Assembly: GCF_003063415.1 (NCBI RefSeq)
Contig: NZ_NESK01000032.1
Coordinates: 1 to 40,845, forward strand
From: Limnohabitans sp. 2KL-17
Lineage (GTDB): Bacteria; Pseudomonadota; Gammaproteobacteria; Burkholderiales; Burkholderiaceae_C
Direction: 5' to 3'
Length of the DNA: 40,845 bases
The notes beneath the pieces were generated by a model, which was not told the DNA's origin, searched no databases, and saw only the letters and a list, made by a program, of their open reading frames with translations. The translations under genes were made by a program, and so were the position numbers. Positions 17,443 to 26,208 of this stretch are shown piece after piece; the stretch's first letter is position 1; every line of letters begins with the position of its first letter.

Positions 17443-18195
17443 ATGCGTATCCCCCAAAAGACCATTCTTGTGACCGGAGCAGCCAGTGGCATCGGACTGG
17501 CTGCAATCGGACGATTTTTGCAAGAAGGCGCACGTGTGGTGTTGGCCGATTTGCCTGAATCTGCTGGCCGTGAAAGAACTGAAGATTGGGCCTTGATGTA
17601 TCCGGGCCGTTGTCACTTTGTTCCTGTGGATGTCACTTCAACAGCCCAGGTGGATGAAATGGTTGCGCGCACGCTGGACACCTTTGGTCGTCTGGACGGC
17701 GTTTTCAACAATGCTGGCATTGGAGGCCTGAGTCCCGCCGACCATTACAGCGATGAGGACTTCATGCGTATGATGGACATCAACCTGATGGGGGTGTTCC
17801 GTGTAGCGCGTGCATCATTGCGCCAGATGATTGTGCAAGGCAGCGGCAGCATTGTGAACTGCGCTTCGATTCTGGGTTTGCAGGGCCAAAGTCGCACAGC
17901 TGCTTACAGCGCCGCCAAAGCCGGGGTGGTTAACCTTACCCGCACGCTGGCATTGGAGGCGGCCGAACATGGTGTGCGTGTCAATGCCGTTTGCCCCGGC
18001 TACATCGATACCCCTTTGCTGTCAGGTATCACCGATGCGCAGCGTCAATTTCTCATCGGTCTTCACCCTTGGGGGCGCTTGGGAAGGCCTGATGAAGTGG
18101 CCAGTGCCACGCTCTTTTTGTTGAGTGATGAGGCCAGCTTTGTAACCGGATCTCAGTTGCTGGTGGATGGGGGTTTCAGTGCAGGTAAATCCTGA
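17443..18195 (+). CDS. short-chain dehydrogenase/reductase (SDR)
   Basis: This 250-residue classical SDR has the NAD(P)-binding TGAASGIG at residues 11-18, NNAG near 89-92, a catalytic serine around NCASILG, and the YSAAK catalytic pair near 155-159. An aspartate (LADLP) follows the second strand, which favours NAD over NADP. The C-terminal LVDGGFSAG is typical of the family. The substrate cannot be read from the sequence. It begins one base after the nrdJ stop, with GGAG about ten bases upstream, so it is cotranscribed with the reductase. A link between the two is not known from established pathways. Confidence 0.9.
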   Translation: MRIPQKTILVTGAASGIGLAAIGRFLQEGARVVLADLPESAGRERTEDWALMYPGRCHFVPVDVTSTAQVDEMVARTLDTFGRLDGVFNNAGIGGLSPADHYSDEDFMRMMDINLMGVFRVARASLRQMIVQGSGSIVNCASILGLQGQSRTAAYSAAKAGVVNLTRTLALEAAEHGVRVNAVCPGYIDTPLLSGITDAQRQFLIGLHPWGRLGRPDEVASATLFLLSDEASFVTGSQLLVDGGFSAGKS

Positions 18196-18311
18196 TGGTA
18201 TTTGTGAGTTGATCAACAGACGTTGGGTGTAAAAAAACAGACAGTGATCGCAGGGGCATTTTTCGAAATGACCCTTGGGGCGATGCGTAATTCCACCGCG
18301 CTCCACATTGT

Positions 18312-18334
18312 CTTGCGGCGCAATTGCGGCCCAT
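18312..18334 (+). promoter_or_regulatory. candidate sigma-32 promoter of hsp20
   Basis: CTTGCG (18312-18317) and CCCAT (18330-18334), 12 bases apart, partly fit the heat-shock pattern, with the -10-like part better than the -35. It would give a leader of about 18 bases before the hsp20 ATG. Weaker than the groEL promoter. Confidence 0.35.
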
Positions 18335-18359
18335 TTTTTTGAAAACCGGAGAAAACACC

Positions 18360-18794
18360 ATGAGCAACCTCACACGATTTAACCCATTCAGCGAACTGCG
18401 CGATCCCTTCAGTGAAGACTTTTTCAAAGGGTTTGCCATGCGGCCCATGTACCGATTGATGGAGGGTGAGCCGCAAATGCGACTGGACTTGACCGAGGAC
18501 GACAAAAATTTCTTTGTCAAAGCCGAAATTCCAGGCGTTAAAAAAGAAGACATCAAAGTGTCTGTGGAAGGCAATCAGGTGTCCCTGAGTGCAGAAGTGA
18601 AAAAGGAGAAAGAAGAGAAGCAGGGTGCCAAGATCATTCGCAGTGAGCGCTACTACGGCAGCGTGGCACGCAGTTTCACGCTCGATGAGAGCGTAGACCA
18701 GTCTGCAGCTTCTGCCAAATACGAAGACGGGGTGTTGCAACTGACGCTGCCTAAAAAACCCAATGGGCAAAGCCATCTGCTCAAAATCGTCTGA
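18360..18794 (+). CDS. Hsp20 small heat-shock protein
   Basis: This 144-residue protein has an alpha-crystallin domain at about residues 40-140. Landmarks are MRLDLTEDDKNFFVKAEIPG, the VKKEDIKVSVEG strand pair, a YGSVARSFTL segment and the A-x-x-x-x-GVLQLTLPKK motif near the C-terminus. The short N-terminal arm (SNLTRFNPF) helps oligomerise. Such proteins hold unfolding proteins for later refolding by DnaK or GroEL. The start at 18360 follows CGGAGAAAACACC. An earlier in-frame start at 18324 lies inside the likely promoter. The neighbouring accessory groEL and hibernation factor fit a common stress role. Confidence 0.95.
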   Translation: MSNLTRFNPFSELRDPFSEDFFKGFAMRPMYRLMEGEPQMRLDLTEDDKNFFVKAEIPGVKKEDIKVSVEGNQVSLSAEVKKEKEEKQGAKIIRSERYYGSVARSFTLDESVDQSAASAKYEDGVLQLTLPKKPNGQSHLLKIV

Positions 18795-18800
18795 TGAATT

Positions 18801-18830
18801 CCCACACTTGGGCCGAGGCCCAAGTGTGGG
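18801..18830. terminator. perfect 14-bp inverted repeat between convergent genes
   Basis: CCCACACTTGGGCC, a two-base loop, then GGCCCAAGTGTGGG lie between the ends of hsp20 (plus) and the hibernation-factor gene (minus). There is no T-run, so it is not a canonical rho-independent terminator, but it probably blocks read-through or protects both mRNA ends. Confidence 0.6.
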
Positions 18831-18860
18831 GTGGCGCTTTGGTGGTTCAGCGCCTGAAGC

Positions 18861-19439
18861 TCAAACCAGGATGTGGTGCTTTCCAACCGGGTAAACGCTG
18901 CTGGCTTGTGGCCCTTCCTCACCGGTGTCTTCAACATAGTAAACAGGTGTTCCGACCTGCAGTTTGTCCAGGTCTTCACCGATCAGGCTGTTTCGGTGAA
19001 AGTACAGCCATCGGCCATCGATCGATTCAATGCGCCCAAAGGTCTTGTCGGGGGATATTTCGGTGATATGGCCGTGTGGCCGTTCTTCATGGTGTTTGAC
19101 ATGGCCTTGCTGAAGCCGAATAAGGTCTTCAAGTTGTCGACGCATCGCATCGAAGGCATTTCGCAGCGCCACATACACATCGGAATAAGCATGGTTCTCA
19201 TCGGGCTCTCGGTCAGCAACCAGCTCGTGTCCGGGCACCTTCAGGTCAATTCGAACATGAAAGTGATTCCCTTGGTGATGGTGGCGGTGGAGCTGCTCAA
19301 TGGCCACTCGGCAATTGTTGATGCTCGGGTAGAAACGCCCAAGCTTGTCGACTTTTTCGCGAACCCGGGCTTCCACCGCATCAGAGGTCTCCAGGTTGCG
19401 AAAAATGACTTGCATGGGAATGGGTTTGGTGGTGCTCAT
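18861..19439 (-). CDS. ribosome hibernation factor (HPF/RaiA-like) fused to a cold-shock domain
   Basis: This 192-residue protein joins two domains. Residues about 9-105 match the HPF/RaiA (sigma-54 modulation) fold that binds the decoding region of idle ribosomes: MQVIFRNLETSDAVEARV at the start, then HVRIDLKVPGHELVA and SDVYVALRNAFDAMRRQL. Residues about 122-190 look like a CspA-type domain: HITEISPDKTFGRI, DGRWLYFHRNSL and EEGPQASSVYP. This replaces the dimerising C-terminal domain of long HPF. The start at 19439 has AAGGA about ten bases upstream; the longer frame from 19532 is unsupported. The nucleic-acid-binding tail may direct it to rRNA or mRNA during stress (inference). Confidence 0.85.
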   Translation of the reverse strand: MSTTKPIPMQVIFRNLETSDAVEARVREKVDKLGRFYPSINNCRVAIEQLHRHHHQGNHFHVRIDLKVPGHELVADREPDENHAYSDVYVALRNAFDAMRRQLEDLIRLQQGHVKHHEERPHGHITEISPDKTFGRIESIDGRWLYFHRNSLIGEDLDKLQVGTPVYYVEDTGEEGPQASSVYPVGKHHILV

Positions 19440-19566
19440 AGGGCGGGTCCTTGATGGCAAACATGAGAAAAGGGGTAAGACCGAACCCATTAAAAAAGGC
19501 TTAAGTGGGCTTGGGATCGAACGATTGATCATGTTGCTGTGTGTTGTGCCGCCTGTCTGTTTCTTG

Positions 19567-19582
19567 CATCACCTAGGCGATG
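19567..19582. promoter_or_regulatory. near-palindrome between divergent HPF-like and CBS genes
   Basis: CATCACCTAGGCGATG is symmetric except for one mismatched pair. It lies in the 281-base divergent gap that must contain both promoters, so it is a candidate operator. No regulator can be named. The rest of the gap shows no gene. Confidence 0.35.
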
Positions 19583-19720
19583 ACAAGCCGTGTGTTGTTG
19601 CACCGACACGCTGGACATCACAGGACATGATCAAAAGACTTTCTCTTGAACTTCGTTGTCAGGCCGTTCGCCTGACCCTGACAGCTTCAAGTGGCGTTGT
19701 CACCTTTTCAAGGAGCCATG

Positions 19721-20182
19721 ATGGGTAAACAACTGACAGCAGGCGATATTTGCAAACGCAAAGTCACCGTAGGCTACAAACAAACCAGTCTGGTGGCTGC
19801 TGCGCAACTCATGCGCGAAGACCATGTGGGCTCTTTGGTGGTGGTCGACGATGAAAACGGCAGTCGTCAGGTGCGGGGCCTTGTCACTGATCGCGACATC
19901 GTGATGTCGGTCGTGGCCACAGGGCTGGACCCCGAGCCCTTGAGGCTGGAAGACATCATGTCTGAGCACGTGGTAACGGCCAACGAAGCCGATTCCTTGC
20001 TCGACCTGATGCGAAGCATGCGTGAGCACGGTGTGCGCCGTGTTCCTGTGGTCGGCTTTCAGGATGAACTGATGGGCATTGTCACGATGGACGATGTGCT
20101 CAAGATACTGGCGCAAGAGATGAACACATTGGTTGGTTCGATTGATGTAGGCATCAAGCAAGAGCGTGCGCGTCGGCAGTGA
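19721..20182 (+). CDS. two-CBS-domain protein
   Basis: This 153-residue protein consists almost wholly of two CBS motifs, about residues 10-65 and 75-130. They carry the repeated patterns VGSLVVVDD...VRGLVTDRDIV and VRRVPVVGFQDELMGIVTMDDVL. CBS pairs bind adenine nucleotides (AMP, ATP, SAM or NADH) and act as energy sensors. No catalytic domain is attached, so it probably regulates another protein. AAGGAG lies five bases before the ATG at 19721; the ATG just before it is too close. Its stop overlaps the start of the next gene by four bases, so the two are translated together. Confidence 0.9.
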   Translation: MGKQLTAGDICKRKVTVGYKQTSLVAAAQLMREDHVGSLVVVDDENGSRQVRGLVTDRDIVMSVVATGLDPEPLRLEDIMSEHVVTANEADSLLDLMRSMREHGVRRVPVVGFQDELMGIVTMDDVLKILAQEMNTLVGSIDVGIKQERARRQ

Positions 20183-21105
20183 GTAAAAATCACGCACTGA
20201 GTGAATCGCCAGAACGCTTGCAGGTGGCAGTGGTTGGTCCGGGGAAACTTGGCCGCGCCTGTGCACTGGCTTTGCTCGATGACCCCGATCTGGCGCTGGC
20301 TGGGGTAGTTGAGCGCCCAGGTTTTCCAGGATTTTTGCGAGGCCGATTGCAAAACACCGTCCGCGTCACGCACATCCGTGATTTGCCGGAGGTCGACCTG
20401 GCTTTAGTGTGCGTGCCGCCATTGGAGGTTGGCGCTGTGGCCCATGACCTGTTGCAATCGCGCATACCCATGGTCGAGTGCGCCCGTCTTGAGGGGGTGG
20501 CCTTGATGGCCCATTACCAAGCACTGGAGGAACAAGCCCACCGTTACCGCGCAACCGCTGTTTATGGCGCTGGCTGGAACCCGGGGGTATTGCCCCTGAT
20601 GAACAACGCTTTCCATGTCCTGATACCGCGAGGCCGCAGCGTGGCGCACCGGCATCCGGCGGTTCAGATGCACCACAGCGTTTCTGTGAGCCATCTGCCA
20701 GGGGTCAAGCAGGCATTGGAGGGTGAGTTCAGCGGTCCGGATGGCCAGTTGGTGCGCTATGTGTATGTCGAGTTGATGCCAGGTGCTTCGTGGGAGACCG
20801 TTCACGATCTCATCGAGTCCGACCCGTTGTTTGCTGGCGAGTCAAGCCGGATTTTTCAGATAGACAGTCTGAGTACGTTGGCAGCGCAGGAGCGCCAAGG
20901 CCTGGTGCTGGAACGTCTTGAAAGTGCAGATGCAGGCCAGCATGCGGGTCTGTTGCTCGAAGCCCGGTTCGATGTTCACCAGTTTGCTGCACGGGCCATG
21001 GTCGATGCTGCCCGCAGGCTGAAGTCCTTGAAAACCGGTGCGCACCCTTACACCCTGAGCCTGCATGCCAATGGGCATGTTCAAGGTGTCCTGAACGGTG
21101 GCTGA
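20179..21105 (+). CDS. meso-diaminopimelate dehydrogenase-like oxidoreductase
   Basis: This 308-residue protein starts at GTG in a GTGA overlap with the CBS gene. It has an N-terminal Rossmann fold (VAVVGPGKLGRACALAL, residues about 16-32) and VCVPPLEV near residue 78. The segment GAGWNPGVLPLMNNAF, around residue 132, recalls the GWDPG motif of meso-DAP dehydrogenase (Ddh). That enzyme reduces tetrahydrodipicolinate with ammonia and NADPH in lysine and peptidoglycan synthesis. Most betaproteobacteria use the succinylase route instead, and conservation here is only partial, so the substrate may differ. It sits in a stress cluster rather than with lysine genes. Confidence 0.6.
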   Translation: MSKNHALSESPERLQVAVVGPGKLGRACALALLDDPDLALAGVVERPGFPGFLRGRLQNTVRVTHIRDLPEVDLALVCVPPLEVGAVAHDLLQSRIPMVECARLEGVALMAHYQALEEQAHRYRATAVYGAGWNPGVLPLMNNAFHVLIPRGRSVAHRHPAVQMHHSVSVSHLPGVKQALEGEFSGPDGQLVRYVYVELMPGASWETVHDLIESDPLFAGESSRIFQIDSLSTLAAQERQGLVLERLESADAGQHAGLLLEARFDVHQFAARAMVDAARRLKSLKTGAHPYTLSLHANGHVQGVLNGG

Positions 21106-21116
21106 GGGCCGCTGTT

Positions 21117-21139
21117 CACCAAGAACTATGTCCTTGGTG
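21117..21139. terminator. hairpin between convergent genes
   Basis: CACCAAG (21117-21123) pairs with CTTGGTG (21133-21139) around a nine-base loop, between the ends of the dehydrogenase gene and the adaptor gene. There is no T-run. A shared termination or mRNA-stability role is likely. Confidence 0.5.
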
Positions 21140-21153
21140 CTGCGCTCAAGCAT

Positions 21154-22392
21154 TTACCGTTGCCCCCTGCCGGGTTTGACTTTGACGCGCTGACCATCCG
21201 TGATGGTCCCCGGGTAGAGCAGCACGGCATCACCGGCCCGCACGCCGTTCGTGTCATCGGGCTTGATCCAGGCCACATCGGCATTGCGCGCCTGGATGGT
21301 GACGTTCCTGGCGCGCGCACGACCGTTTTGGTGTACCAGTACCTGCCAGCGCATGCCTTCTCGCAACAGTGCCGCACTGGGTACCAAGAGCACGTTTTCG
21401 TGAGAAGACAGGGTGATGCGTGTATCCACCCGAAAGCCTTCACCCAGGCGCTGAGCGCCGTCAGGCAAGCGCTCGAGTTCGATGATCACATTGACCCGTT
21501 GCTCCTCGATCCCAAGGGCGGATACCTTGGTAAAGGCCACCGGCTCAATGCGCGTGACTTGCCCAGACAAAAGGGGTGCACCAACACCTGGTGAAACGAG
21601 CACCTTGGCACCAGGTGCAAGCTGCCGGGCATCAGAGGACAAAACATCCACAACCGCTTCCATCACCTGGATGTCTCCGATCTCCAGCAAGGGCTGGCCT
21701 GCCATGACCGGCGCACCGCTGGTCAGGTGCAGCTTGAGTACCTGGCCGTCTACCGGACTCTGGATTCTCCAGGCGTTTTTTGTGCCCTGGCTGGCGGGTT
21801 TTGCGCTGGCCAAAGCGGCTTGCGATTCGGCCAGCGTGAATTCCGCAGCACGCAACTGCGCCTGGCCTGCTGCGAGGGCCTGCGCTGCGGCGCGGTTGGC
21901 CAAAACCGCCTGGTCCAGAGCTGCGGGTGCGATGAAGTTGTCGCTGGCGAGTTTTTGGGCTCTTTGAACTTCCAGCTCGGTTTGCGCCAAGCTGGTTTGC
22001 AGTCGTTGCAGTTGGGCGGCCGCAGCCATGCGTGCGGCATCGTCACGGCCTACACGTTGTTGCAACACCAGTCGGTTGCGCTCGTCGATCATGCTGGGGG
22101 CCAGTGGTTTCAGTGTGGCCACTACATCCCCAGTACGAAGGCTGTCGCCCACTTTGAGCTCGGGCCTGATCAACTCGGCAGCCATGGGCGCTGAAATGAC
22201 GTAACGGTTTTTCAAACGCAACTGGCCGTCCTCGTCAATGGCTTGTTCAAAGCGGCCGATGGTGACCATGCCGACTTCTACCTGCAGTGCGCGTGGCATC
22301 AGCGCCCAAAATGCCAAGCCTGCCAAGGCGAGTGCGGCCAAGCCCCAAGGTGCCCAGCGCTTCAAATCAACAAGGAAAGAATTTAGGTTCAT
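21154..22392 (-). CDS. HlyD/MacA-type periplasmic adaptor of an ABC exporter
   Basis: This 412-residue protein has one N-terminal membrane anchor (about residues 15-31). A lipoyl-like half motif and an alpha-helical hairpin rich in Ala, Gln and Leu (about 105-195) follow, then the second lipoyl half (WRIQSPVDGQVLKLHLTSG) and beta-barrel domains. This is the layout of membrane-fusion proteins that link an inner-membrane transporter to an outer-membrane channel. Its ATG overlaps the permease stop by four bases (ATGA), and the ATPase lies just upstream, making a three-gene operon. No outer-membrane channel gene is in the window, so a shared TolC-like protein may serve. The substrate is unknown. 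Confidence 0.88.
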   Translation of the reverse strand: MNLNSFLVDLKRWAPWGLAALALAGLAFWALMPRALQVEVGMVTIGRFEQAIDEDGQLRLKNRYVISAPMAAELIRPELKVGDSLRTGDVVATLKPLAPSMIDERNRLVLQQRVGRDDAARMAAAAQLQRLQTSLAQTELEVQRAQKLASDNFIAPAALDQAVLANRAAAQALAAGQAQLRAAEFTLAESQAALASAKPASQGTKNAWRIQSPVDGQVLKLHLTSGAPVMAGQPLLEIGDIQVMEAVVDVLSSDARQLAPGAKVLVSPGVGAPLLSGQVTRIEPVAFTKVSALGIEEQRVNVIIELERLPDGAQRLGEGFRVDTRITLSSHENVLLVPSAALLREGMRWQVLVHQNGRARARNVTIQARNADVAWIKPDDTNGVRAGDAVLLYPGTITDGQRVKVKPGRGQR

Positions 22393-24758
22393 TCGCGTAC
22401 TTTCAAAACAGCCACCAAGTCAAGCTGGTCAATTCTTCGGCGTACCAGCAGGGCACTGAGCAGACCAGCTGCCAGCACAATGAGCACAGCCCATGCATAA
22501 GTAGAAGGCGCGATGATGACGGGGAAGTCGATGTTGTCGGAGGACATCAAGTGCATCAGAACGCTCGCCAAGGCCCAACCTGTCACCGCGCCAATGGGCA
22601 GGGCCAGCAAGACTTCACTGCCCAGTTGGCCGAGCAGCAAGACCGAGACTTCGGCGCGTGTCATGCCCAGCACGCGCAGGCTGGCCAGCTCCCACGCCCG
22701 TTCCGACAAGCTGATGCGTGCGGCGTTGTAGACAATGCCGACCGCCATGGCCACGGCAAACAAGGTGAGGATGGTGCTGAAAACGCTCATGCTGCGCGAG
22801 GTGGTTTCCTCAAAGCTGGCGAGTGAGGCGGCCTTGTCGAACACGGCGGTGATGACGGGTGCCTGCTTGACGGCTTCCCAAAACGCGGCCATGGCCAGAG
22901 GATCGACCTGCATCGTAGCTTCACTTGCGCCCGTGCCATCGCGCGACAAAGTGTTCATGGTTTCAAAATCCATGAAGGCTTGCTTGCCCATCAAGGTGTG
23001 CACGATGTCCACCACCTCGACGGTGGCGCGGGTCTGATGCCACATGCGAAATTCAACCTCGACCCGGTCACCCACCTGGAGCCCTAGCTTTTTGGCCAGC
23101 AACCACGAAACGGCAATGCCCTGAGGCGGGATTTGCAGGGGGCCACGTTGCTCGTCCACAGGCCGCAACAGCCGCGTGTTACCCAACAGCCCCAGCAAGT
23201 TACCGTCTTCGGTCACGCCACGCCAGTGCACGCGCACCGCCTCGCTTCGGTAGGGTTCTGCGTGGATCACGCCAGGCAGGCGTTTCAGGTCTTGCACCAC
23301 CGAGGGCGGCACAGGCTGCTGAAAGTTCACCACCACATTGCCGCGCTGTGTTTGGCGAAACTGGATGTCCACGATGTGTGCAATCGCATCCAGCCAGAAT
23401 GCGCCCGAGATTTGCAGGGCGACAGCCAATGCAATGCCCGTGACCGTGAACACCGAGCGCCAGGGGCGGCGCTCGAAATTGCGCACCACCATGAGGGTGC
23501 CAGCACTGAGGTGTTGGCCTAGTCCCAGTCGCTCGATCAGTGTCTGTCGGTAAGAAGGGGGTGACGGGGGTTGCATCGCAACGGCTGGCTTCAGCCTCAC
23601 CACGGTGCGAATGGCCCCCCATGTGCCCAGGATGGCCGCAGTCAAGGCCACGCATGCCGCGACGATCACCAGCCAAGGTGTGGTGCCGTAGGCCAATTGG
23701 TTGAAGCGGAATATTTCGTCGTACATGTCCAAAACCATCAGGCCGATCCAGCGGCTGAGCATCAAACCGGTGACCAGACCCAAGCCCGTGATGGCCATGG
23801 CCAATCCCAGGTAATGCCAGATGATGGCCCTGTTGTCATAGCCCAAGGCCTTGAGTGCAGCAATCTGGCTGCGTTGTGTAGCCACTTGGCGGCTGACCAC
23901 CACGTTCAGGATGAACATCGAGACAGCCAGAAAAATCGAGGGCAGAACTGTTCCCATGACCTTCAGTTGCGACAGTTCGTCGCTGACAATTCGTGCAGAA
24001 ATTTGCTTGTCCCGGCCCACGGCGCCCCGCGTGCCATAGGGGTCCAGCAGGCGGTCGGTTCTTTCAATGACGGGTTGCAGCCAAGAGGGGGCGTGCAGGC
24101 GCAGTGAGGCCTGGTTGAAGGCGCCCTGCATGTCAAAGGCTTGCGCCATGCGTTCGTGGTCGATCCACCAGACACCAAACGTCCTGTCGTCGGGTGCGCC
24201 ACCGCGCGAGGCAAAAACATATTCGGGTGACACAACCGTTCCCACCAGGTGGATTGGCTGCAGCCGACCGTTCAGGATGGCGTTGACACGGTCACCAGGC
24301 TGCAAGTGCCTGGCGACAGCGAAACGGTCGCTGACCACCGCTTCCACCGTGTTGCCCCGCTCTGGCCAGCGGCCACTGCGCAGGCTCAGTGCGTTCAGGC
24401 CTTGCCGTTGTCCATGCACCCGTGCCAGGTCGAGACCGATGAAGCGGCCCGTGACCGGGGCCTGCGCATCAGGCAGGGCGATTTGCGCGTCCATCACCAC
24501 ACTGAGCTGGACTTCAGCCACCCCTTCTATGGCGGCCAGTTGGTCGCGCAGGACCACCGGTGCACGTTTGACGTGCGTGAACACCTCGGCCAGGCGGTTG
24601 TCGCGGTAAAAGTTGTCGCGTGAGCCCTTGAGCGATTCATGCACCGAAAACATGCCTACAAAACCGGCCACACCAATGGCCACCACCACGGCGATGGTCA
24701 GCACCTGCGCCCACAAGCGTTGCAGGTCGCGCCAGAGTTTGGTGTGGAGGGCTTTCAT
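22389..24758 (-). CDS. FtsX-like ABC transporter permease (two FtsX domains)
   Basis: This 789-residue integral membrane protein has an N-terminal segment (about 17-38), a large periplasmic domain, and a first FtsX block of three helices around 265-390. A second membrane segment and periplasmic domain follow, and a final FtsX block covers about 665-785. The double-FtsX layout is typical of lipoprotein-release or DevC-like transporters that pair with a separate ATPase and HlyD-like adaptor, and both are adjacent here. It starts seven bases after the ATPase stop. Such systems export lipids, peptides or lipoproteins rather than import solutes; the cargo here cannot be told. Confidence 0.88.
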   Translation of the reverse strand: MKALHTKLWRDLQRLWAQVLTIAVVVAIGVAGFVGMFSVHESLKGSRDNFYRDNRLAEVFTHVKRAPVVLRDQLAAIEGVAEVQLSVVMDAQIALPDAQAPVTGRFIGLDLARVHGQRQGLNALSLRSGRWPERGNTVEAVVSDRFAVARHLQPGDRVNAILNGRLQPIHLVGTVVSPEYVFASRGGAPDDRTFGVWWIDHERMAQAFDMQGAFNQASLRLHAPSWLQPVIERTDRLLDPYGTRGAVGRDKQISARIVSDELSQLKVMGTVLPSIFLAVSMFILNVVVSRQVATQRSQIAALKALGYDNRAIIWHYLGLAMAITGLGLVTGLMLSRWIGLMVLDMYDEIFRFNQLAYGTTPWLVIVAACVALTAAILGTWGAIRTVVRLKPAVAMQPPSPPSYRQTLIERLGLGQHLSAGTLMVVRNFERRPWRSVFTVTGIALAVALQISGAFWLDAIAHIVDIQFRQTQRGNVVVNFQQPVPPSVVQDLKRLPGVIHAEPYRSEAVRVHWRGVTEDGNLLGLLGNTRLLRPVDEQRGPLQIPPQGIAVSWLLAKKLGLQVGDRVEVEFRMWHQTRATVEVVDIVHTLMGKQAFMDFETMNTLSRDGTGASEATMQVDPLAMAAFWEAVKQAPVITAVFDKAASLASFEETTSRSMSVFSTILTLFAVAMAVGIVYNAARISLSERAWELASLRVLGMTRAEVSVLLLGQLGSEVLLALPIGAVTGWALASVLMHLMSSDNIDFPVIIAPSTYAWAVLIVLAAGLLSALLVRRRIDQLDLVAVLKVRE

Positions 24759-24765
24759 GCGCAGA

Positions 24766-25503
24766 TCACCAGATCAGGCTGGACGCAGCCACTTTGTGGG
24801 GGTTCACCTGAATGTCGACGATCCGGCCATCGGCCATGCGCATCACACGGTCGGCCATGCCGGCAATCGGGGCGTTGTGGGTGATGACCACGGTGGTGGT
24901 GCCCAACTCGCGGTTGACTTTTTCGATGGCCTGCAACACCACGATGCCGGTGGCACAGTCGAGAGCGCCTGTGGGTTCGTCGCAAAGCAGCACCTGCGGG
25001 CGTTTGGCGATGGCGCGTGCAATCGCCACGCGTTGTTGTTCACCGCCCGAGATTTGCGACACAAAATGGTTCATGCGGTCCGACAGACCGACCAAGGCCA
25101 AAGCGTCTTCAGGCTGCATGGGGTCTTGCGCAATGTCGGTGACCAGCGCCACGTTTTCCAACGCCGTCAGGCTGGGGATCAGGTTGTAGAACTGAAACAC
25201 AAAGCCCACATGCTCGCGTCGATAGCGGGTGAGCTCGGCATCGCTGGCACCTGTTAGCGCGTGTGTTTCGCCTTGGTGAAACCATTGGGCTGTGCCTGCC
25301 GTGGCATTGTCCAGCCCACCCAGAATGTTCAACAAGGTGGATTTGCCGCTGCCCGAAGCGCCCAGCAGCACCACAAACTCGCCTTGTGTGATACGCAGGT
25401 TCACCCCGCGCAGTGCATGAACCGCAGCGGCGCCTTCGCCATAGACCTTGGTGAGGTTCTGGGCCATGAAAACGCATTCGGGCGACTTTGGAGTGTGCGA
25501 CAT
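24766..25503 (-). CDS. ABC transporter ATP-binding protein (LolD/MacB type)
   Basis: This 245-residue ATPase has Walker [10 protein letters not shown] (48-56), a Q-loop within [18 protein letters not shown], the signature ISGGEQQR, Walker [12 protein letters not shown] and the switch histidine in TVVITHN. The [16 protein letters not shown] segment is characteristic of the LolD/MacB/FtsE subfamily that works with FtsX-like permeases. The start at 25503 is chosen because homology begins soon after; the longer frame to 25626 has no family match, and the ribosome site is weak. It is the first gene of the exporter operon, divergent from the host-attachment-type gene. Confidence 0.92.
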   Translation of the reverse strand: MSHTPKSPECVFMAQNLTKVYGEGAAAVHALRGVNLRITQGEFVVLLGASGSGKSTLLNILGGLDNATAGTAQWFHQGETHALTGASDAELTRYRREHVGFVFQFYNLIPSLTALENVALVTDIAQDPMQPEDALALVGLSDRMNHFVSQISGGEQQRVAIARAIAKRPQVLLCDEPTGALDCATGIVVLQAIEKVNRELGTTTVVITHNAPIAGMADRVMRMADGRIVDIQVNPHKVAASSLIW

Positions 25504-25746
25504 CACGTTGTACAAGTGGCAGGTTTTGGCATGTGGCGTGTGAGTCCGATCGGTTGTGTCAGCGGCGTTCCTTGGCAGCCTTGAATTGACGCATGTCTTT
25601 TCTAAAAAAGGCTTGATGCCGATCAACCCCTGCCCTTCTGCGCAAGCCTTGCGCCAGTGGTTCTATACCCTCCGATCAATTGACCACTGCGTTGATTGAC
25701 TGAAAAATTCAAGCTTCGTTCACGTGGTAAAAAAAAGGATTCGGGC

Positions 25747-26181
25747 ATGGCTCAAAAACATTGGATCTTGGTGGCCAACGCTTCGCAGGCACGGGTTTTT
25801 GAGCGGACATCGTTCACCGAACCCCTGCTGGAGTTGACCGATTGGCAACATCCGGAAAGCCGCATGCAAGCCAGTGAAACCGAGCGATCCCCGCTGGGGC
25901 AGTCTCTGGCTGGACGATCCGGGTTGGCACCTCGGGCAGACCTCAAGCATTTGCACCGCAGTGAGTTTGCAAAAACCTTGGCCACCTATTTTCACGAGGC
26001 TGCTTTGACCCACCGTGTGAATTCTTTGGCACTGGTCGTGTCAAATCCTTTCATGGGCGAGTTGTTGGCGCATCTGGATGCACCCGTAGAAAAAATTATC
26101 GATGCCAAACATGTGCTGGACCTGACGTCTTTGAACGTCAAAGAGTTGGACAATCGGCTGCGCACCGAATTCCGTTTGTGA
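25747..26181 (+). CDS. host attachment protein family (PF10116-like)
   Basis: This 144-residue soluble protein opens with QKHWILVANASQARVFER. It continues with a histidine- and arginine-containing middle (LAPRADLKHLHRSEFAKTLA) and ends with a Rossmann-like half (LALVVSNPFMGELLAHL). This is the pattern of proteins annotated as 'required for attachment to host cells', which resemble archaeal release-factor domains (eRF1-like, also the BaeRF group). Their true role in free-living bacteria is unclear and may concern ribosomes or stress. ATG at 25747 has AAGGA about eight bases upstream. It is a short single gene between two operons. Confidence 0.8.
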   Translation: MAQKHWILVANASQARVFERTSFTEPLLELTDWQHPESRMQASETERSPLGQSLAGRSGLAPRADLKHLHRSEFAKTLATYFHEAALTHRVNSLALVVSNPFMGELLAHLDAPVEKIIDAKHVLDLTSLNVKELDNRLRTEFRL

Positions 26182-26208
26182 TCACCTGTCACATGACCTG
26201 CAGCGCCT

